The position numbers were made by a program, and so were the translations under genes. This document shows, in pieces, positions 8,700 to 16,874 of a stretch of 38,898 bases of DNA (position 1 is its first letter; every line of letters starts with the position of its first letter). The DNA is taken from contig CANFLM010000019.1 of NCBI GenBank assembly GCA_947447895.1, forward strand, positions 1-38,898, given 5' to 3'. The notes under the pieces were generated by a model. The model searched no databases, was not told where the DNA came from, and worked only from the letters and a program-made list of their open reading frames with translations. The DNA is from Hyphomicrobiales bacterium. Lineage in GTDB: Bacteria; Pseudomonadota; Alphaproteobacteria; Rhizobiales; Beijerinckiaceae.

Positions 8700-8769
8700 T
8701 ATGCCTCTTTAGCAAAGGCAGAGCCGCTGCGCGATGGTCAATTTCAGGCTTCGGACAATATGGTGAAGA

Positions 8770-9552
8770 TCAGCGATGCGCCGCGGTCCAAGACTTGAAC
8801 CAGCCAAGCCCCTCGAGCGTTCCCGCCCTCGGATTGTATTCGCAGCCGACAAAGCCCTGATAGCCAAGACGGTCGAGCTCGTCGAACAGGAAGGGATAAT
8901 TCAGCTCCTCCCCGTCCGGCTCGTTGCGCGACGGCACGCTGGCGATCTGGATGTGGCCGATGATCGGCATGGCCTGCCGCATCCGCATCGTCACATCGCC
9001 GTGAATGATCTGGCAATGATAGATGTCGAACTGCAATTTGACATTGGACAGACCCGTTTTTTCGATCAGACGCGCCGCCAGATCGAAATCATTCAGGAAA
9101 TAGCCCGGCATATTGCGGCCATTGATCGGCTCGATCACCAGATCAAGCCCGTGTTGCGCCAGTTGCTCGCCCGCATGGTGCAGATTGGCCTCGTAACAGG
9201 CCATCGCGGCGTGATCGAGATGGCTCACCAGCCCGCTCATCATATGCAGCCGTTTGACACCGGTGGCTTCGGCATAGGTCAGAGCCGTGGCGACACCGGC
9301 CTTGAATTCGGCCTCGCGCCCGACCAGCGCCGCCATGCCGCGCTCGCCCTTGGCCCAGTCACCCGGCGGCATATTGAACAAAGCCTGCTGAAGCCCCGCC
9401 CCTTGCAGGGCCTTGGCCACGGCATCGGGGCTGTGCTCGTAGGGAAACAGGAATTCCACCGCGCCAAAGCCCGCATCGGCGGCCGCCTTGAAGCGGTCGA
9501 GAAACGACCATTCGTTGAACATCATCGTCAGATTGGCGGCAAAATGCGGCAT
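8770..9552 (-). CDS. hyi: Hydroxypyruvate isomerase family protein (Hyi/OtnI)
   Basis: A 260-residue TIM-barrel sugar isomerase of the xylose-isomerase-like superfamily. Hyi interconverts hydroxypyruvate and tartronate semialdehyde; the close relative OtnI isomerises 2-oxotetronate, and sequence alone does not separate the two. Characteristic segments are FAANLTMMFNEWSF at the start, VEFLFPYEH, the catalytic-glutamate strand VIEPINGRNMPGYFL, LQFDIYHCQ, GHIQIASVP and the second glutamate in GFVGCEYNP. The ATG at 9552 is chosen because the homologous region begins immediately; an alternative ATG lies two codons upstream at 9558, and AGAGA lies just before both. hisZ starts about 100 bases downstream on the same strand, so read-through is possible. 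The gene diverges from copA. Confidence 0.88.
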   Translation of the reverse strand: MPHFAANLTMMFNEWSFLDRFKAAADAGFGAVEFLFPYEHSPDAVAKALQGAGLQQALFNMPPGDWAKGERGMAALVGREAEFKAGVATALTYAEATGVKRLHMMSGLVSHLDHAAMACYEANLHHAGEQLAQHGLDLVIEPINGRNMPGYFLNDFDLAARLIEKTGLSNVKLQFDIYHCQIIHGDVTMRMRQAMPIIGHIQIASVPSRNEPDGEELNYPFLFDELDRLGYQGFVGCEYNPRAGTLEGLGWFKSWTAAHR

Positions 9553-9700
9553 GGTCATTCTCTGGTTGGTGTTGGGCGGACACAGTGCCGCCTCATCCCT
9601 TGTCGTGTCAATTACCCCGCGCCCATCACGGGCGTCCGGACATCGCATCATTCGGCCTTTACCACTTGCGCCACCCCCTCAAAAGGCCCATTTTAAGCAA

Positions 9701-11917
9701 ATGGACATCCGAAAAACCCCGAAAATCACCCAATTGGCCATCGATGGCATGACCTGTGCGGCTTGCGTGGCGCGGGTTGAAAAGGCTCTGGCCTCGGTCG
9801 ACGGTGTGGCCGAAGCCAGCGTCAATCTGGCCACCCACTCGGCCCGCATCACCGGATCGGCTGCGCCGGAGGCACTGGCAGAGGCGGTCGAGGACATCGG
9901 TTACGGGGCGCAGGTGATGGGGGCGCAGGATCAGGCCAGCGAGCCATCCCGTGCTTTGCTGCGCGAACACGGGGCGCGCCGTGCCGCCATTACCGGCGGC
10001 ATTCTTGCCAGCCCTTTTCTGCTGGGAATGGGACTGATGCTGCTGGACCGCCCGATGCTCCTGTCGCCCGAAATCGAACTGGCACTGGCCAGCCTGATGC
10101 AGTTCTGGCTCGGAGCGCGGTTCTATCACGGAGCCTGGAAAGCCCTGCGCAGCGGTGCGGCAACCATGGATGTGCTGGTGGCTCTGGGCACATCGGCGGC
10201 CTACGGGTTGAGCCTCGTCCATTGGGGTCTTGGGTTTAACGCACACGGGGGGTCGCATGATGCCACCCTGCCGCTCTATTTCGAATCCTCCAGCATGGTC
10301 ATTGCCTTTGTGTTGCTCGGCAAATGGCTGGAAGATCGGGCCATGTCGGAAACAGCCTCGGCGCTGCGCGCCCTGCAGGCCTTGCAACCCGACCAGGCTA
10401 TGAGAATTGACCCGCAGGGCCATGCCGTAGCGGTGCCGATCCGGCAGCTGGTGACCGGCGACAGATTGGTGGTCAAAGCCGGAGAGCGCATTGCCTGCGA
10501 CGGCCTCATTATTGAGGGCAGTGCGGGCATTGACGAGGCCATGGTGACAGGCGAGAGCCTGCCGGTCACCAAAACAACCGGCGACAAGGTTATCGGCGGC
10601 ACGCTCAATACTGACGGCCGGCTGGTGGTGGAAATTACGGCGCTCGGCGCGGACAGCGTGCTGGCGCGGATTGTCGCCGCTGTCGAGGCCGCGCAAAGTT
10701 CCAAAGCACCGGTGCAGCAGCTGGTGGACCGGATCAGTGCGGTGTTCGTGCCGGTGGTGACCGGCATCGCCATTGCCACCTTGATCTTCTGGCTGGTCAA
10801 AGACGGTTCGCTGTCTGTCGCCCTGATCAATGCCGTCTCGGTTCTGGTGATCGCCTGCCCCTGCGCTTTGGGTCTGGCAACGCCGACCGCCATTCTGGCA
10901 GGCACCGGCGTGGCGGCACGCAACGGTATTTTGCTGCGCGATGCCCGCGCCATTGAATCGCTGGCGCGGACCCAGGTTGTGGTGTTCGACAAGACCGGCA
11001 CGTTAACCACCGGCAAGCCGGACATCACCGGCATCGATCCCATGGGGGAACCACAGAAAGACCGGATCTTGCAGCTCGTGGCCGCATTGGAGGCGGGCAG
11101 CACGCATCCGCTGGCCAAAGCATTGATGGCGGCGGCCGCCCATCTGCCCGCGCTGCCAGCCGCGGACTTCCAGTCGCAAGCCGGTGCCATCACCGCGCGG
11201 ATTGACGGGGAAACCTATCTGTTCGGTTCCGGCGCGGCCCTGCGCCATGCGGGTTTCGATCTCGGTCCATTCGAGGGCCGGGCCTGCCATTGGCAGGACC
11301 ATGGCGCAGGCCTGTCATGGCTGGGGCGGGTGTCCGACCGCTCGGTGCTGGCCCTGATCAGCTTTGCCGACAAGGCCAGACCCCATGCGGCCGAAGCGGT
11401 GAGCCAGCTCAAACAGCTTGATTTGGGCCTCGTGATGCTGACGGGGGACAGCAAGGGAGCGGCCTTCCGCATCGGCGCAGAGTTGGGAATCAGCGAGGTG
11501 ATTGCCGAAGTCTCTCCCACCGACAAATCCGCAGCGATTGCCGCCTTGCAAGCCAAGGAGTTGGTGGTGACCATGGTGGGCGACGGGCTCAACGATGCTC
11601 CTGCACTGATGGCGGCCGACACCGGCATTGCCATGGCAGAGGGCACCGACATTGCCATTGAATCGAGTGGCGTGGCCCTGATGCAGGCCGATCCGCGTCT
11701 GGTGGCGCTGGCCATTCTTCTGACCCGCCGGATCGTTTCCACCATCCGGCGGGGACTTTTCTTTGCCTTCATCTATAATATGATCGGTCTGCCGCTTGCG
11801 GCGGCCGGATTGCTGTCGCCTGTTATGGCCGGAGCCGCCATGGCCTTGTCGAGTGTCAGCGTGGTGGCCAATGCACTGACTTTGCGCTGGCTCGGCCGCC
11901 CCCCATCCAACCGTTGA
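9701..11917 (+). CDS. copA: Copper-translocating P1B-type ATPase
   Basis: An inner-membrane pump that exports Cu(I), or Ag(I), at the cost of ATP. The 738-residue protein has one N-terminal heavy-metal domain with GMTCAAC at residues 16-22. The membrane metal site is CPC at 386-388, which marks the Cu/Ag subgroup. The phosphorylated aspartate is Asp430 in DKTGT, the actuator loop is VTGES, the nucleotide domain has GSTHPLAKAL, and the hinge is GDGLNDAP near 627-634. An upstream in-frame extension to 9488 overlaps the divergent hyi gene and lacks family character, so ATG 9701 is the start. No obvious CueR operator is visible in the 148-base gap. An amidohydrolase gene begins seven bases after the stop. 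Confidence 0.95.
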   Translation: MDIRKTPKITQLAIDGMTCAACVARVEKALASVDGVAEASVNLATHSARITGSAAPEALAEAVEDIGYGAQVMGAQDQASEPSRALLREHGARRAAITGGILASPFLLGMGLMLLDRPMLLSPEIELALASLMQFWLGARFYHGAWKALRSGAATMDVLVALGTSAAYGLSLVHWGLGFNAHGGSHDATLPLYFESSSMVIAFVLLGKWLEDRAMSETASALRALQALQPDQAMRIDPQGHAVAVPIRQLVTGDRLVVKAGERIACDGLIIEGSAGIDEAMVTGESLPVTKTTGDKVIGGTLNTDGRLVVEITALGADSVLARIVAAVEAAQSSKAPVQQLVDRISAVFVPVVTGIAIATLIFWLVKDGSLSVALINAVSVLVIACPCALGLATPTAILAGTGVAARNGILLRDARAIESLARTQVVVFDKTGTLTTGKPDITGIDPMGEPQKDRILQLVAALEAGSTHPLAKALMAAAAHLPALPAADFQSQAGAITARIDGETYLFGSGAALRHAGFDLGPFEGRACHWQDHGAGLSWLGRVSDRSVLALISFADKARPHAAEAVSQLKQLDLGLVMLTGDSKGAAFRIGAELGISEVIAEVSPTDKSAAIAALQAKELVVTMVGDGLNDAPALMAADTGIAMAEGTDIAIESSGVALMQADPRLVALAILLTRRIVSTIRRGLFFAFIYNMIGLPLAAAGLLSPVMAGAAMALSSVSVVANALTLRWLGRPPSNR

Positions 11918-11924
11918 GAACGCC

Positions 11925-13193
11925 ATGCCAACTTCCACCTCTCCCTCTCCCTCTCCCTCAGCCTTCGGCCAGCGCGCCTGTGACCGCCTGATGACACTGC
12001 GCGGGTTCAGCGACCATCCCGACAATCTGACACGTCTGTTTCTATCCCCGTCCCACAGACAGGCGGCCGAGGCTGTCAGCCGCATGATGGCGGAGGCGGG
12101 ATGCGATACTGTGGAGATCGACGCGCTGGGCACTGTGGTCGGCCGCTATCACGGCAACAGTGCGGAGGCGCCCGCCTTGCTGATCGGCTCGCATATCGAC
12201 ACGGTCAAGGATGCCGGCTCCTATGACGGCACGCTGGGTGTGGTGGCGGGCATCGGCGTGGTCGAGGCGTTGAAGCAAGCCGGACGCCGCCTGCCTTTTA
12301 CCGTGGAGATTCTGGCCTTCGGGGATGAGGAAAATGTCCGCTTCCCCAGCAATCTCTCCTCCTCCCGTGCCTTGGCCGGCACTTTTGATCCGGCGACGCT
12401 GGACGGGATCGACGAGGACGGCATCAGCTTCCGCAAGGCTCTTCTGGACTTCGGCGGCAAGCCCGAAGCCATCGGCTCGATTGCCCGCGACGCATCCAAA
12501 GTGCTCGGCTATCTGGAAATCCACATCGAGCAGGGTCCGGTGTTGCAGCACGAGACCCTGCCTGTCGGGATTGTCACCGCCATCAACGGGGCCTCGCGCC
12601 GCCGCGTGACCGTAACCGGCCAGGCGGGCCACGCTGGCACCGTGCCGATGGCCCTGCGCCAGGACGCATTGGCTGCGGCCAGCGCAATGGTGCTGGCCGT
12701 CGAGGCTCTGGGCGCCAAAGCCCCTTTGACGGTTGCAACGGTCGGCCGTCTCTCCGTGTCGCCCAATGCCGTCAATGTGATCCCCGGCGGGGTGCAGTTT
12801 ACCCTTGATATGCGCGGACCCGATGATGCCGAGCGGATCGCCATGGTTGAGGCCATCGAAGCGGAATGTCGGGCCATTGCCGCCCGTCGCACTGTCGCGC
12901 TCGAGATCGCTCCGTTCTACGACGCGCCGGCCTGCCCATGCTCACCCGCCTTGCAGGAGGCTTTGGCCGAAGCGGTCGCCCGCCACCAGATCAGGCCGCT
13001 GCATCTGCCCTCGGGCGCTGGCCATGATGCCATGGCCATGGCGGCCCTGTGCCCGATCGGCATGCTGTTCGTGCGCTGCACCGACGGCATCAGCCATAAT
13101 CCTTCAGAATTTGCCAGCCGGAACGACATCGACCAGGCGATCCGGATCCTGCTGGATGCGGTCGAGCATCTGGCCCTCGCACACGGGGCATAA
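11925..13193 (+). CDS. Allantoate amidohydrolase / N-carbamoyl-L-amino-acid hydrolase (M20 family)
   Basis: A 422-residue dinuclear-metal hydrolase that cleaves carbamoyl or ureido groups. In the allantoate enzyme (AllC) it yields ureidoglycine or ureidoglycolate with ammonia and CO2, while carbamoylases release an L-amino acid. Ligands can be seen: His90 in GSHIDTV, the aspartate in DGTLGV, the glutamates in GDEENVRFP, HIEQGPVL, and the C-terminal histidine in GISHNPSEF. GQAGHAGTVPM belongs to the dimerisation lid. The first residues include an SPSPSP stretch from a hexamer repeat. It is seven bases after copA and surely co-transcribed with it, an odd pairing. No other allantoin genes are in the window, so the substrate is open. 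Confidence 0.88.
   Translation: MPTSTSPSPSPSAFGQRACDRLMTLRGFSDHPDNLTRLFLSPSHRQAAEAVSRMMAEAGCDTVEIDALGTVVGRYHGNSAEAPALLIGSHIDTVKDAGSYDGTLGVVAGIGVVEALKQAGRRLPFTVEILAFGDEENVRFPSNLSSSRALAGTFDPATLDGIDEDGISFRKALLDFGGKPEAIGSIARDASKVLGYLEIHIEQGPVLQHETLPVGIVTAINGASRRRVTVTGQAGHAGTVPMALRQDALAAASAMVLAVEALGAKAPLTVATVGRLSVSPNAVNVIPGGVQFTLDMRGPDDAERIAMVEAIEAECRAIAARRTVALEIAPFYDAPACPCSPALQEALAEAVARHQIRPLHLPSGAGHDAMAMAALCPIGMLFVRCTDGISHNPSEFASRNDIDQAIRILLDAVEHLALAHGA
11941..11958 (+). repeat. Hexanucleotide tandem repeat inside the amidohydrolase N-terminus
   Basis: CTCCCT occurs three times in a row, encoding alternating Ser-Pro just after the start codon. Because the unit is six bases, gain or loss of a copy keeps the frame and would only change the length of the disordered N-terminus. 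Confidence 0.7.
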
Positions 13194-13224
13194 AAAAAGC
13201 CGACACCCTGACGGGCATCGGCTT
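13192..13224 (-). terminator. Intrinsic terminator for the UxaA-family gene
   Basis: AAGCCGA (13197-13203) pairs with TCGGCTT (13218-13224), with an inner CCC/GGG stem around TGAC. Read on the minus strand, the hairpin is followed by seven T residues (the complement of 13192-13198). It lies 25 bases after the stop of the minus-strand dehydratase and overlaps the end of the convergent amidohydrolase gene. Confidence 0.8.
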
Positions 13225-13249
13225 CGATAAGGCGCGTGGACGGATGCGG

Positions 13250-14782
13250 TTACATGGTCGCGCCGACGGTCCAGGGCACGAATTCGGCATCGCCATAGCC
13301 GAGCTGTTCGGACTTCGACTGTTCGCCGGAGGCCACGCGCAGCAGCACGTCGAAAATCTCCTTGCCCTTGTCCTCGACGCTGACGCCGTCGACAATATCG
13401 CCGCAATTGATGTCCATATCGTCGATCATCTTGCGGTAGATTTCGGAATTGGTCGCCAATTTGACCGAAGGCGTCGGCTTGCAGCCATAGGCCGACCCGC
13501 GTCCTGTGGTGAAGGCCAGAATATTGGCCCCGCCGGCAACCTGGCCGGTGGCAGCCACCGGATCATAACCGGGGGTGTCCATATAGACGAAGCCCTTGGC
13601 GGTGACCTGTTCGGCGTAATGGTAGACGCCGGTCATGGTCTTGGTGCCGCCTTTGGCTGTGGCACCCAGCGATTTTTCCAAAATGGTGGTCAGGCCGCCC
13701 GCTTTGTTGCCCGGCGACGGATTGTTGTTCATCTCCATCTTGTTGCGGGCGGTGTAATCCTCCCACCAATGGATCATATCGACCAGCTTCTTGCCGATTT
13801 CCGGTGTGGCCGCGCGGCGGGTCAGCAAATGTTCGGCCCCGTAGACTTCGGGTGTCTCGGACAGGATCGCCGTGCCGCCATGCTGGACCAGCAGATCGAC
13901 AGCCGCGCCCAGTGCCGGATTGGCGGTAATGCCGGAATAGCCGTCCGACCCGCCACATTGCAGGGCCAGCATCAATTCGGATGCCGGCACGGTCTGGCGG
14001 CGCGCCGCATTGGCAATCGGCAGCATGGTCTTGATCGCTTCCACGCCGGCTTCAACCGCCTTCTTGGTGCCGCCGACTTCCTGGATGGTCATGGTGCGGA
14101 ACATATCGCTTTCGGTAATGCCATAGGCATCCTTCCAGCGTGAAATCTGGAAGCCCTCGCAGCCCAGTCCCACCATCACCACACCCGCCATGTTCGGGTT
14201 ACAGGCATAGCCCCACTGGGTGCGCTTCAGGATTTCGTAGCCCTCGCCCTTGATGTCGAGCGCACAACCGCCGCCATGCACCAGCGGGATCACGCCGTCG
14301 ATATGCGGATAATCGTTGAGAATACCGGAGCGCTCGATCTCCTGCGCCATGAAACGCGCGGCCGAGGCCGAGCAGTTCACCGAGGTCAGGATCGCGATAT
14401 AATTGCGGGTGCCGACCTTGCCATTGGCGCGGCGGAACCCCTCGAAGGTGGCCTGCTGTTCGACCGGCAGAATCTCTTCCTCGCGGGCGTCTTCGGAAAA
14501 GCGGTAATCGCGGGCAAAATCGCGCATGCCGACATTGTGCTCGTGCAACCAGGACCCGGGCGGCACCGCCTTGGTGGTGAAACCGATGATCTGGCCGAAT
14601 TTGATCACAGGCTCGCCTTCGGCAAGACCTGTGAGCGACATTTTATGACCACGCGGAATCCGGTCGATGGCGGTGACGCCGTTGACCACCACACCCTTGT
14701 CGACAGTATCGACGGCAGCCACAACATTGTCGGAAGGCGAAAGCAAAATCGTACGTGGCGTTTGTGCCGCAGAACCGTTCAT
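13250..14782 (-). CDS. Altronate/galactarate dehydratase family protein (UxaA-type)
   Basis: A 510-residue iron-dependent sugar-acid dehydratase that removes water from an aldonate or aldarate to give a 2-keto-3-deoxy acid. It carries both parts of the family: an N-terminal SAF domain (about residues 10-85) and the large catalytic domain. The latter begins with VGTRNYIAILTSVNCS and includes PLVHGGGCALD, GLGCEGFQISRW, LQCGGSDGYSGITANPALG and the C-terminal TGRGSAYGCKPTPS and MDINCGDIVDG. Altronate and galactarate are the known substrates of the family, but other sugar acids are used too. It diverges from a XylX-type dehydratase gene that would act on a 2-keto-3-deoxy acid, which suggests the two enzymes are sequential. 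A strong terminator follows. Confidence 0.88.
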   Translation of the reverse strand: MNGSAAQTPRTILLSPSDNVVAAVDTVDKGVVVNGVTAIDRIPRGHKMSLTGLAEGEPVIKFGQIIGFTTKAVPPGSWLHEHNVGMRDFARDYRFSEDAREEEILPVEQQATFEGFRRANGKVGTRNYIAILTSVNCSASAARFMAQEIERSGILNDYPHIDGVIPLVHGGGCALDIKGEGYEILKRTQWGYACNPNMAGVVMVGLGCEGFQISRWKDAYGITESDMFRTMTIQEVGGTKKAVEAGVEAIKTMLPIANAARRQTVPASELMLALQCGGSDGYSGITANPALGAAVDLLVQHGGTAILSETPEVYGAEHLLTRRAATPEIGKKLVDMIHWWEDYTARNKMEMNNNPSPGNKAGGLTTILEKSLGATAKGGTKTMTGVYHYAEQVTAKGFVYMDTPGYDPVAATGQVAGGANILAFTTGRGSAYGCKPTPSVKLATNSEIYRKMIDDMDINCGDIVDGVSVEDKGKEIFDVLLRVASGEQSKSEQLGYGDAEFVPWTVGATM

Positions 14783-15035
14783 CAGACGTAACCCCGTTTC
14801 AACATGTTAGTATTCATGACAGTTACAACACCACGACAGGCCGACAATTTCAACCTCTGCCTGCCTGTTTTCGACGGTTGAGAGGCCGATAGAGCCCATG
14901 CGCGGGGCGCAGATCAAATCTGATTGGCCGGAAAGCATGGACTTTTTTGCCATTTTCGTCTTGCCCCACGCCCAAAAGCCCGACACTGTAGGCCCATCAC
15001 ACGCAGCGATAGAAGAATAACGGGACGAGAAACGC
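14783..15035. promoter_or_regulatory. Divergent control region between the UxaA-type and XylX-type genes
   Basis: A 253-base region with no convincing gene; it should hold both promoters. An 8-bp palindrome AACATGTT is at 14801-14808, 19 bases upstream of the dehydratase start codon, and could be part of an operator. I could not identify -35/-10 elements with confidence. Confidence 0.35.
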
Positions 15036-16214
15036 ATGACCAAATTACTGTTGACGCCGGAACAGACCTTGCCAAGCGATGGCACCACGGGCGCACTTGC
15101 AGGGCGCGTCTGGCGGCCCGAAGTGGACGGCCCTTCGGTGGTCGCGATCCGCGCCGATGGTGTCTATGACATCTCCGCGCATTTCCCCACCATGCACGAC
15201 CTGTGCGAGCATGACGACCCTGCGGGCGCGATGCGGGCGGTCAAGGGCGAGCGCATCACCGATCTGGCGGCTCTGTTGGCGAACACTCCCGAGGACGACC
15301 GCGATCCGCACAAGCCGTGGCTGCTGGCTCCGATCGACCTGCAGGCTGTCAAAGCGGCGGGCGTGACCTTTGCCATTTCGATGCTGGAACGGGTGATCGA
15401 GGAAAAAGCCCGCGGCAATGCCGCTGCCGCCGCCGAAATCCGCAAGGAAATTGTCACTCTGGTGGGTGACGACCTGTCCAAACTGAAGCCCGGTTCGCCC
15501 GAGGCCATGCGCTTGAAGGATGTGCTGATCAAGCAGGGCGCCTGGAGCCAGTATCTGGAAGTCGGCATCGGACCGGATGCGGAAATTTTTACCAAATCGC
15601 CCAGCATGTCGGCTGTCGGCACCGGCTTCGATGCCGGCCTGCATCCGATGTCGAACTGGAACAATCCCGAGCCGGAAGTGGTGCTGGTCGTGTCGTCCGA
15701 CGGGCGCATTGTCGGCGGCACACTCGGCAATGATGTGAATTTGCGCGATGTGGAAGGCCGCTCGGCCCTGCTGCTCGGCAAGGCCAAAGACAACAATGCC
15801 TCGGCCTCCATCGGCCCGTTCATCCGCTTCTTCGATGCCAGTTTCACGCTCGACCAGATGCGCCATTGCGTGCTGTCGCTGACGGTGGAAGGCACCGACG
15901 GCTATGTGCTGAAAGGCGCCTCTCGGCTCGACCAGATCAGCCGCGACTACACCGATCTGACCGCGCAAATGCTCAACCGCAACCACCAGTATCCAGACGG
16001 GGCGGTGCTGTTCACCGGCACCCTGTTTGCCCCGATCGACGACCGCGACCATCCGGGCGAGGGCTTCACCCATAAAATGGGCGATGTGGTGACCATTGCA
16101 ACACCGGAATTGGGGGCTTTGGTCAACCGCATGAAACGCTCGAACGATTGCGCCCCGTGGACCTTCGGCACCGCACAGCTGATGCGCAATCTCGCCAAAC
16201 GCAACCTGATCTGA
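15036..16214 (+). CDS. FAH-family protein, probable 2-keto-3-deoxy-sugar-acid dehydratase (XylX/AraD1-type)
   Basis: At 392 residues this belongs to the long subgroup of the fumarylacetoacetate-hydrolase fold typified by Caulobacter XylX, which dehydrates 2-keto-3-deoxy-pentonates to 2-oxoglutarate semialdehyde. Matching segments are LAPIDLQAVKAAGVTFAIS, MLERVIEEKARGN, GPDAEIFTKSPSMS, the metal-site strand NWNNPEPEVVLVV, LGNDVNLRDVEGRSALLL, KAKDNNASASIGPF, and the end QYPDGAVLFTGTLFAP followed by GEGFTHKMGD. The two glutamates in NPEPEV and the aspartate in GNDVNLRD are the expected metal ligands. A LysE-type exporter gene follows by 21 bases. No 2-oxoglutarate-semialdehyde dehydrogenase is nearby. 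Sugar-acid substrate and stereochemistry are not resolved. Confidence 0.85.
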   Translation: MTKLLLTPEQTLPSDGTTGALAGRVWRPEVDGPSVVAIRADGVYDISAHFPTMHDLCEHDDPAGAMRAVKGERITDLAALLANTPEDDRDPHKPWLLAPIDLQAVKAAGVTFAISMLERVIEEKARGNAAAAAEIRKEIVTLVGDDLSKLKPGSPEAMRLKDVLIKQGAWSQYLEVGIGPDAEIFTKSPSMSAVGTGFDAGLHPMSNWNNPEPEVVLVVSSDGRIVGGTLGNDVNLRDVEGRSALLLGKAKDNNASASIGPFIRFFDASFTLDQMRHCVLSLTVEGTDGYVLKGASRLDQISRDYTDLTAQMLNRNHQYPDGAVLFTGTLFAPIDDRDHPGEGFTHKMGDVVTIATPELGALVNRMKRSNDCAPWTFGTAQLMRNLAKRNLI

Positions 16215-16235
16215 CCACGCAGCGGGGGGCCAGCC

Positions 16236-16859
16236 ATGGAGTTCGACATCTGGCTGGCTTTTGCTGCCGCCTCGGCCATTCTGGTGCTGATCCCCGGCCC
16301 GACCGTCCTGCTGGTGGTGTCCTATGCGCTCGGGCAGGGCTGGCGGGCTGCCCTGCCGACGGCCATCGGGGTGGCTCTGGGTGATTTTACTGCCATGAGC
16401 TTGTCGATGCTGGGGCTGGGCGCGCTGTTACAGACCTCGGCCACGCTCTATCTCGGGCTCAAATGGCTGGGTGCGGCCTATCTGGTCTGGCTCGGCATCG
16501 GTCTCTGGCGGGCGGGCGGCCGTTTCGAGGTGGCCCCGCGCGAGGCTGAAACGCGCAACTCGACCATGATGCTGCATGCCTGGTTCGTCACCGCGCTGAA
16601 CCCGAAAAGTCTGACCTTCTTCATTGCCTTCCTGCCGCAATTCGTGGACCGGCAGGGGGATTTCTGGCTGCAAATGCTGGTCTTTGAAAGCACGTTTCTG
16701 GCGCTGGCCTTTGCCAATGCGCTGTTTTACGCGCTGACCGCCAGCCGCGCCCGCGCAATCATGGGCTCGCCGCGCGCGATCCGCCTCTTCAACCGTTCGG
16801 GTGCCGTTCTGCTCGTCGGCGCTGGCCTTGCGGCCGCTGCTTTGCCGCAACGCGGATAA
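16236..16859 (+). CDS. LysE/RhtB-family exporter
   Basis: A 207-residue inner-membrane protein with about six hydrophobic segments. The family signature near the N-terminus is visible (ILVLIPGPTVLLVVSYALGQG), followed by ALGDFTAMSLSMLG and the mid-protein ALNPKSLTFFIAFLPQFV. Relatives export amino acids such as lysine, threonine or homoserine lactones. It is 21 bases downstream of the XylX-type gene and thus in its operon, but it also sits next to the lysine-catabolic genes, on the other side of a 15-base convergent gap. Either amino-acid overflow or export of a sugar-acid intermediate is possible. The start has GGGGG as ribosome-binding site. Confidence 0.88.
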   Translation: MEFDIWLAFAAASAILVLIPGPTVLLVVSYALGQGWRAALPTAIGVALGDFTAMSLSMLGLGALLQTSATLYLGLKWLGAAYLVWLGIGLWRAGGRFEVAPREAETRNSTMMLHAWFVTALNPKSLTFFIAFLPQFVDRQGDFWLQMLVFESTFLALAFANALFYALTASRARAIMGSPRAIRLFNRSGAVLLVGAGLAAAALPQRG

Positions 16860-16874
16860 GCCGTCCAGCCCAAC

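Noticed and set aside
9488..9700. N-terminal extension of copA by 71 codons
   Set aside because: The extension overlaps the start of the divergent hyi gene and has no family similarity; the heavy-metal domain begins right after ATG 9701.
14807..15088. A 93-codon frame in the gap between the two dehydratase genes
   Set aside because: It overlaps the well-supported start of the XylX-type gene, has no good ribosome-binding site and no recognisable feature.
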